DNA of 64,000 nt, taken from the NCBI GenBank assembly GCA_023954815.1, contig JAGSHB010000009.1, forward strand, positions 1-64,000, read 5' to 3'. A model generated the notes under the pieces. The model did not search any database. It worked only from the letters and a program-made list of their open reading frames with translations, and was not told where the DNA came from. This DNA comes from Myxococcales bacterium (GTDB taxonomy: Bacteria; Myxococcota_A; UBA9042). This document shows positions 61,501 through 64,000 of the stretch, piece by piece (position 1 is the first letter of the stretch; every line of letters starts with the position of its first letter). The translations under genes and the position numbers were made by a program.

Positions 61501-61744
61501 GGCCCCCATGATCATGGAAACGTCCGTCCAAGCGCGTTTCTTGGTGCCGATGGCCATCAGTTTGGGCTTTGGCATCATCGTGGCGACGTTCATCGTGCTG
61601 CTTCTGGTGCCATCGTTTTATCTCATCGTTGAGGATGTGCGCGGCGTGTACACGGAGCGCGACATCTACCAGCCGGTCTCTCGGCCGGAGGAAGCCACCG
61701 TCGTGTTACCTGCGGTTCAACCTCTGCTTCCCTCTGAGAACTAG
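58502..61744 (+). CDS. RND-family efflux transporter permease
   Basis: [90 protein letters not shown]. Confidence 0.96.
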   Translation: [1080 protein letters not shown]

Positions 61745-61891
61745 CCTCAACTGACAGTCTGTCCCACTGCCTTTCTACAAAACGGTCTGGTTTTGCGCGC
61801 ACCCGGTGTAATTCTATGACCGCCGGGGTATCGTCGAGCCGCGCACACTGACCAGTGACGCGTCCCTCCAGTTCTCCCCACAGGGAACCCG

Positions 61892-62689
61892 ATGCCCCAT
61901 CGTCGCCGCACCAAGCTGCACAGACTGCTTCTTGTCTTGCCACCGGACGGGACCCGCACCCATGTCGTTCACCTGCTGCGTCAACACTTTCCGATCTCGG
62001 TAACGACGGACATCGACGACGTCGCTCAGGTGATTCAGGAGGACCCGACGTTCTTCGACCTGGTGCTTGTGGATGACAGCATGGGGGCGACTGGCGTCAG
62101 CGCGGTCGCTAGGGCCATCCGCGTGGCCGCTCCTACGCGTCGCGTGCCCGTGGTAGTCATCTCCAACGACGGCACTCAGGTGCCGATGGGTACGGAGTCG
62201 GGGGTCGTGCGCTTCGTAGGCGGGCAGGAGCAGCCGTGGGAGATGCTGGTCTACCATATTAACGCTGCCCTCTTTCCACGCGAACGAGATGAGCGGGCCA
62301 GCCCGCGCGTGTTGTTACGAGCGCCAGCGATCGTAGCCCAAGCCGATGATGAGATGCTGACCGGTGAAGTGTTCAACATCAGCTTGGGCGGTCTCTTTGT
62401 GCGTACAAAGGACCGCGCTCCGCTTGGCGCGCAGGTGTCGATTCGGTTCCCGCTCCCATCGGCTGACGAGCCCGTGGTTGTGGTAGGTGAAGTTGTGCGA
62501 GTGGTCGAGCCACGGGCGTCGGACACGGGCGCAAACGTCGTAGGCGGGGTCGGAGTGCGCTTCTTAGCGATGGACAGGACGGTTCGACGTCAGATTGCAA
62601 CCTTCGTAGTCGGCCGGGCGCCATCCAGCGCGTGTTCGGTGGAGCCCCTCCGGGTGACCCGCGATCCAAACCTCAATCGCACCTCTTGA
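61892..62689 (+). CDS. Degenerate receiver + PilZ domain protein
   Basis: Receiver-like FFDLVLVDDSMGATGVSAVARAIR...VVVISND; PilZ-like SPRVLLRAPAIVAQADDEMLTGEVFNISLGGLFVRT...VRVVEPRA...GVGVRFLAM. Confidence 0.8.
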   Translation: MPHRRRTKLHRLLLVLPPDGTRTHVVHLLRQHFPISVTTDIDDVAQVIQEDPTFFDLVLVDDSMGATGVSAVARAIRVAAPTRRVPVVVISNDGTQVPMGTESGVVRFVGGQEQPWEMLVYHINAALFPRERDERASPRVLLRAPAIVAQADDEMLTGEVFNISLGGLFVRTKDRAPLGAQVSIRFPLPSADEPVVVVGEVVRVVEPRASDTGANVVGGVGVRFLAMDRTVRRQIATFVVGRAPSSACSVEPLRVTRDPNLNRTS

Positions 62690-62934
62690 TGGGATCGGTG
62701 ACAGTGGCGCTCCCATCGGTGGTCATCGACGGAGGCCTCAGCGGTCGCAACGCGCAGACTGCAGCAGGTGTTCTGGCGATAATGTCCGGTAAACTAGGGC
62801 GGTTTGCCGCCGAGTGGCTCAACGCTGGGTTCCCTTTCGAGTGCGTTGACGGCTCACATGACGCGGTCGAGCAGTCGTTCTCAAGCAGGCTTCCCGTGCC
62901 TCGTAGCTGCAAGAACAGAGGATTTCGACGATAG
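62689..62934 (+). CDS. Candidate small ORF coupled to the PilZ gene (TGATG)
   Basis: ATG at 62689 overlaps the upstream TGA (62687-62689): MGSVTVALPSVVIDGGLSGRNAQTAAGVLAIMSGKLGRFAAEWLNAGFPFECVDGSHDAVEQ... No family recognised. Confidence 0.25.
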   Translation: MGSVTVALPSVVIDGGLSGRNAQTAAGVLAIMSGKLGRFAAEWLNAGFPFECVDGSHDAVEQSFSSRLPVPRSCKNRGFRR

Positions 62935-63150
62935 TGCTTGCATTGCACTGGCCAATGCGCTATCTGACCGCCCCCGACGCGGCACGCTCTCTTTGCTGAG
63001 CAGCCTGCTGGAAATAGCCAAGGCGCTGGATCCACGCGACAACAGGAAGTTGATTCTCCACCTTGGAGAGACGGGCCAACAGTAATCGAAGCGCCGCCAT
63101 TTGGTGGCACACAACCCCGGGTTCACCCCGGAGCCTGACGGGAAGCGCAC

Positions 63151-63390
63151 ATGAAGCCCGACATCCACCCAACGAATAACCACGTGCTGTTTCACGACTC
63201 GTCTTCCGGCGAAGAGTGGCAGTCGCGTTCCACCATGAAGAGCGGCGAGACCCGTGAGATCGACGGCGTAGAGCACTACGTCATCCGCCTCGACATCTCG
63301 TCGGCTTCGCACCCCTTCTTCACCGGGCGTCAGCGTCTGATGGACGTTGAGGGCCGCATCGACCGCTTCAAGCGTAAGTACGGCGCGTAA
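63151..63390 (+). CDS. rpmE2: 50S ribosomal protein L31 type B
   Basis: [78 protein letters not shown]; lacks the Zn-binding CxxC. Confidence 0.96.
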   Translation: MKPDIHPTNNHVLFHDSSSGEEWQSRSTMKSGETREIDGVEHYVIRLDISSASHPFFTGRQRLMDVEGRIDRFKRKYGA

Positions 63391-63423
63391 GCCAGTCCGC
63401 AGTGACCTAGGAGAGAGACAGTT

Positions 63424-63729
63424 ATGGCTAAGAAGAGCATGATCGCCAAGAACGAGCAGCGCAAAGCACTCGTCGCCAAGTACGCCGAGAAGCGTGCCAA
63501 GCTGAAAGCGTTGATTCAGGACCCGAAAGTGGCCTTCGTCGACAAGCAGTTGGCCCAGGTGGCTCTGCAGAAGCTACCTCGCGACAGCAACCCGATCCGC
63601 GTCCGCAATCGCTGCGCCGTGACCGGTCGCCCGCGTGGTTACTACCGCAAGTTTGGTCTGAGCCGCATCGCTCTCCGTGAGCTCGCGCTCCGCGGCGACC
63701 TGCCCGGCGTCACCAAAGCCAGCTGGTAG
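63424..63729 (+). CDS. rpsN: 30S ribosomal protein S14
   Basis: [30 protein letters not shown]...[41 protein letters not shown]; long-form S14 without Zn ribbon. Confidence 0.97.
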   Translation: MAKKSMIAKNEQRKALVAKYAEKRAKLKALIQDPKVAFVDKQLAQVALQKLPRDSNPIRVRNRCAVTGRPRGYYRKFGLSRIALRELALRGDLPGVTKASW

Positions 63730-63763
63730 TCACGACGGAGTTCACTCCGTTCGTTTGAAATCA

Positions 63764-63812
63764 CACCGCGCCGCGCCGCCCGACTCCGGGTGGTGCGGCG
63801 TGGTGTTGTTTT
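63764..63812 (+). terminator. Rho-independent terminator downstream of rpsN
   Basis: CACCGCGCCGC (63764-63774) pairs with GCGGCGTGGTG (63795-63805) with one G-U pair, followed by ttgtttt. Confidence 0.7.
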
Positions 63813-64000
63813 GCATGCAGACGGCGGGCGGATTGTGTAGAATTTGCCCCGTCTAGTGCCATCGCGATTTGGATCGTGGGCAGGAGCCCGATATTCTGGC
63901 ATCCGGCCCAAACGTGTGGCTCATTGTCGTCACAACACCCAGACCAAGTTCTCGTCGTGAATCCAACTCTGCAATTTGAGCCTGCTCCGAACACGTCACG

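Overview
High-GC, gene-dense bacterial chromosomal window, probably Myxococcota/deltaproteobacterial: it has Cys-rich repeat lipoproteins, an AgmX/PglI-type protein, FHA-GGDEF and DUF4157 proteins. I recognise about 45 genes. Core or housekeeping genes: bpt, hemC, L31B and S14 genes, a NUDIX hydrolase, uspA, an OmpR/histidine kinase pair, and the prkA(yeaG)-yeaH-spoVR operon. The most notable loci are: (1) a 1577-aa ORF fusing a complete RND inner-membrane pump to a TolC-like outer-membrane factor through a signal-peptide-like segment, encoded with its adaptor and a TetR regulator, and about 10 kb from a second RND system whose TolC is separate; (2) an encapsulin shell gene preceded by a ferritin-like cargo gene that ends in a TVGSL-type targeting peptide, with a TGA-N9-TCA palindrome upstream and a CDGSH Fe-S protein next door; (3) a DUF4157 + calpain-like cysteine protease protein coupled to a beta-helix protein; (4) a sigma-54-type promoter upstream of the PrkA operon; (5) a RAYT-type HUH transposase bracketed by diverged inverted repeats; (6) an Mla-like locus whose ATPase has lost canonical motifs; (7) a large Cys-rich repeat + RCC1 lipoprotein. 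No CRISPR array, rRNA or tRNA was recognised. All assignments come from reading motifs by eye; no database search was run.
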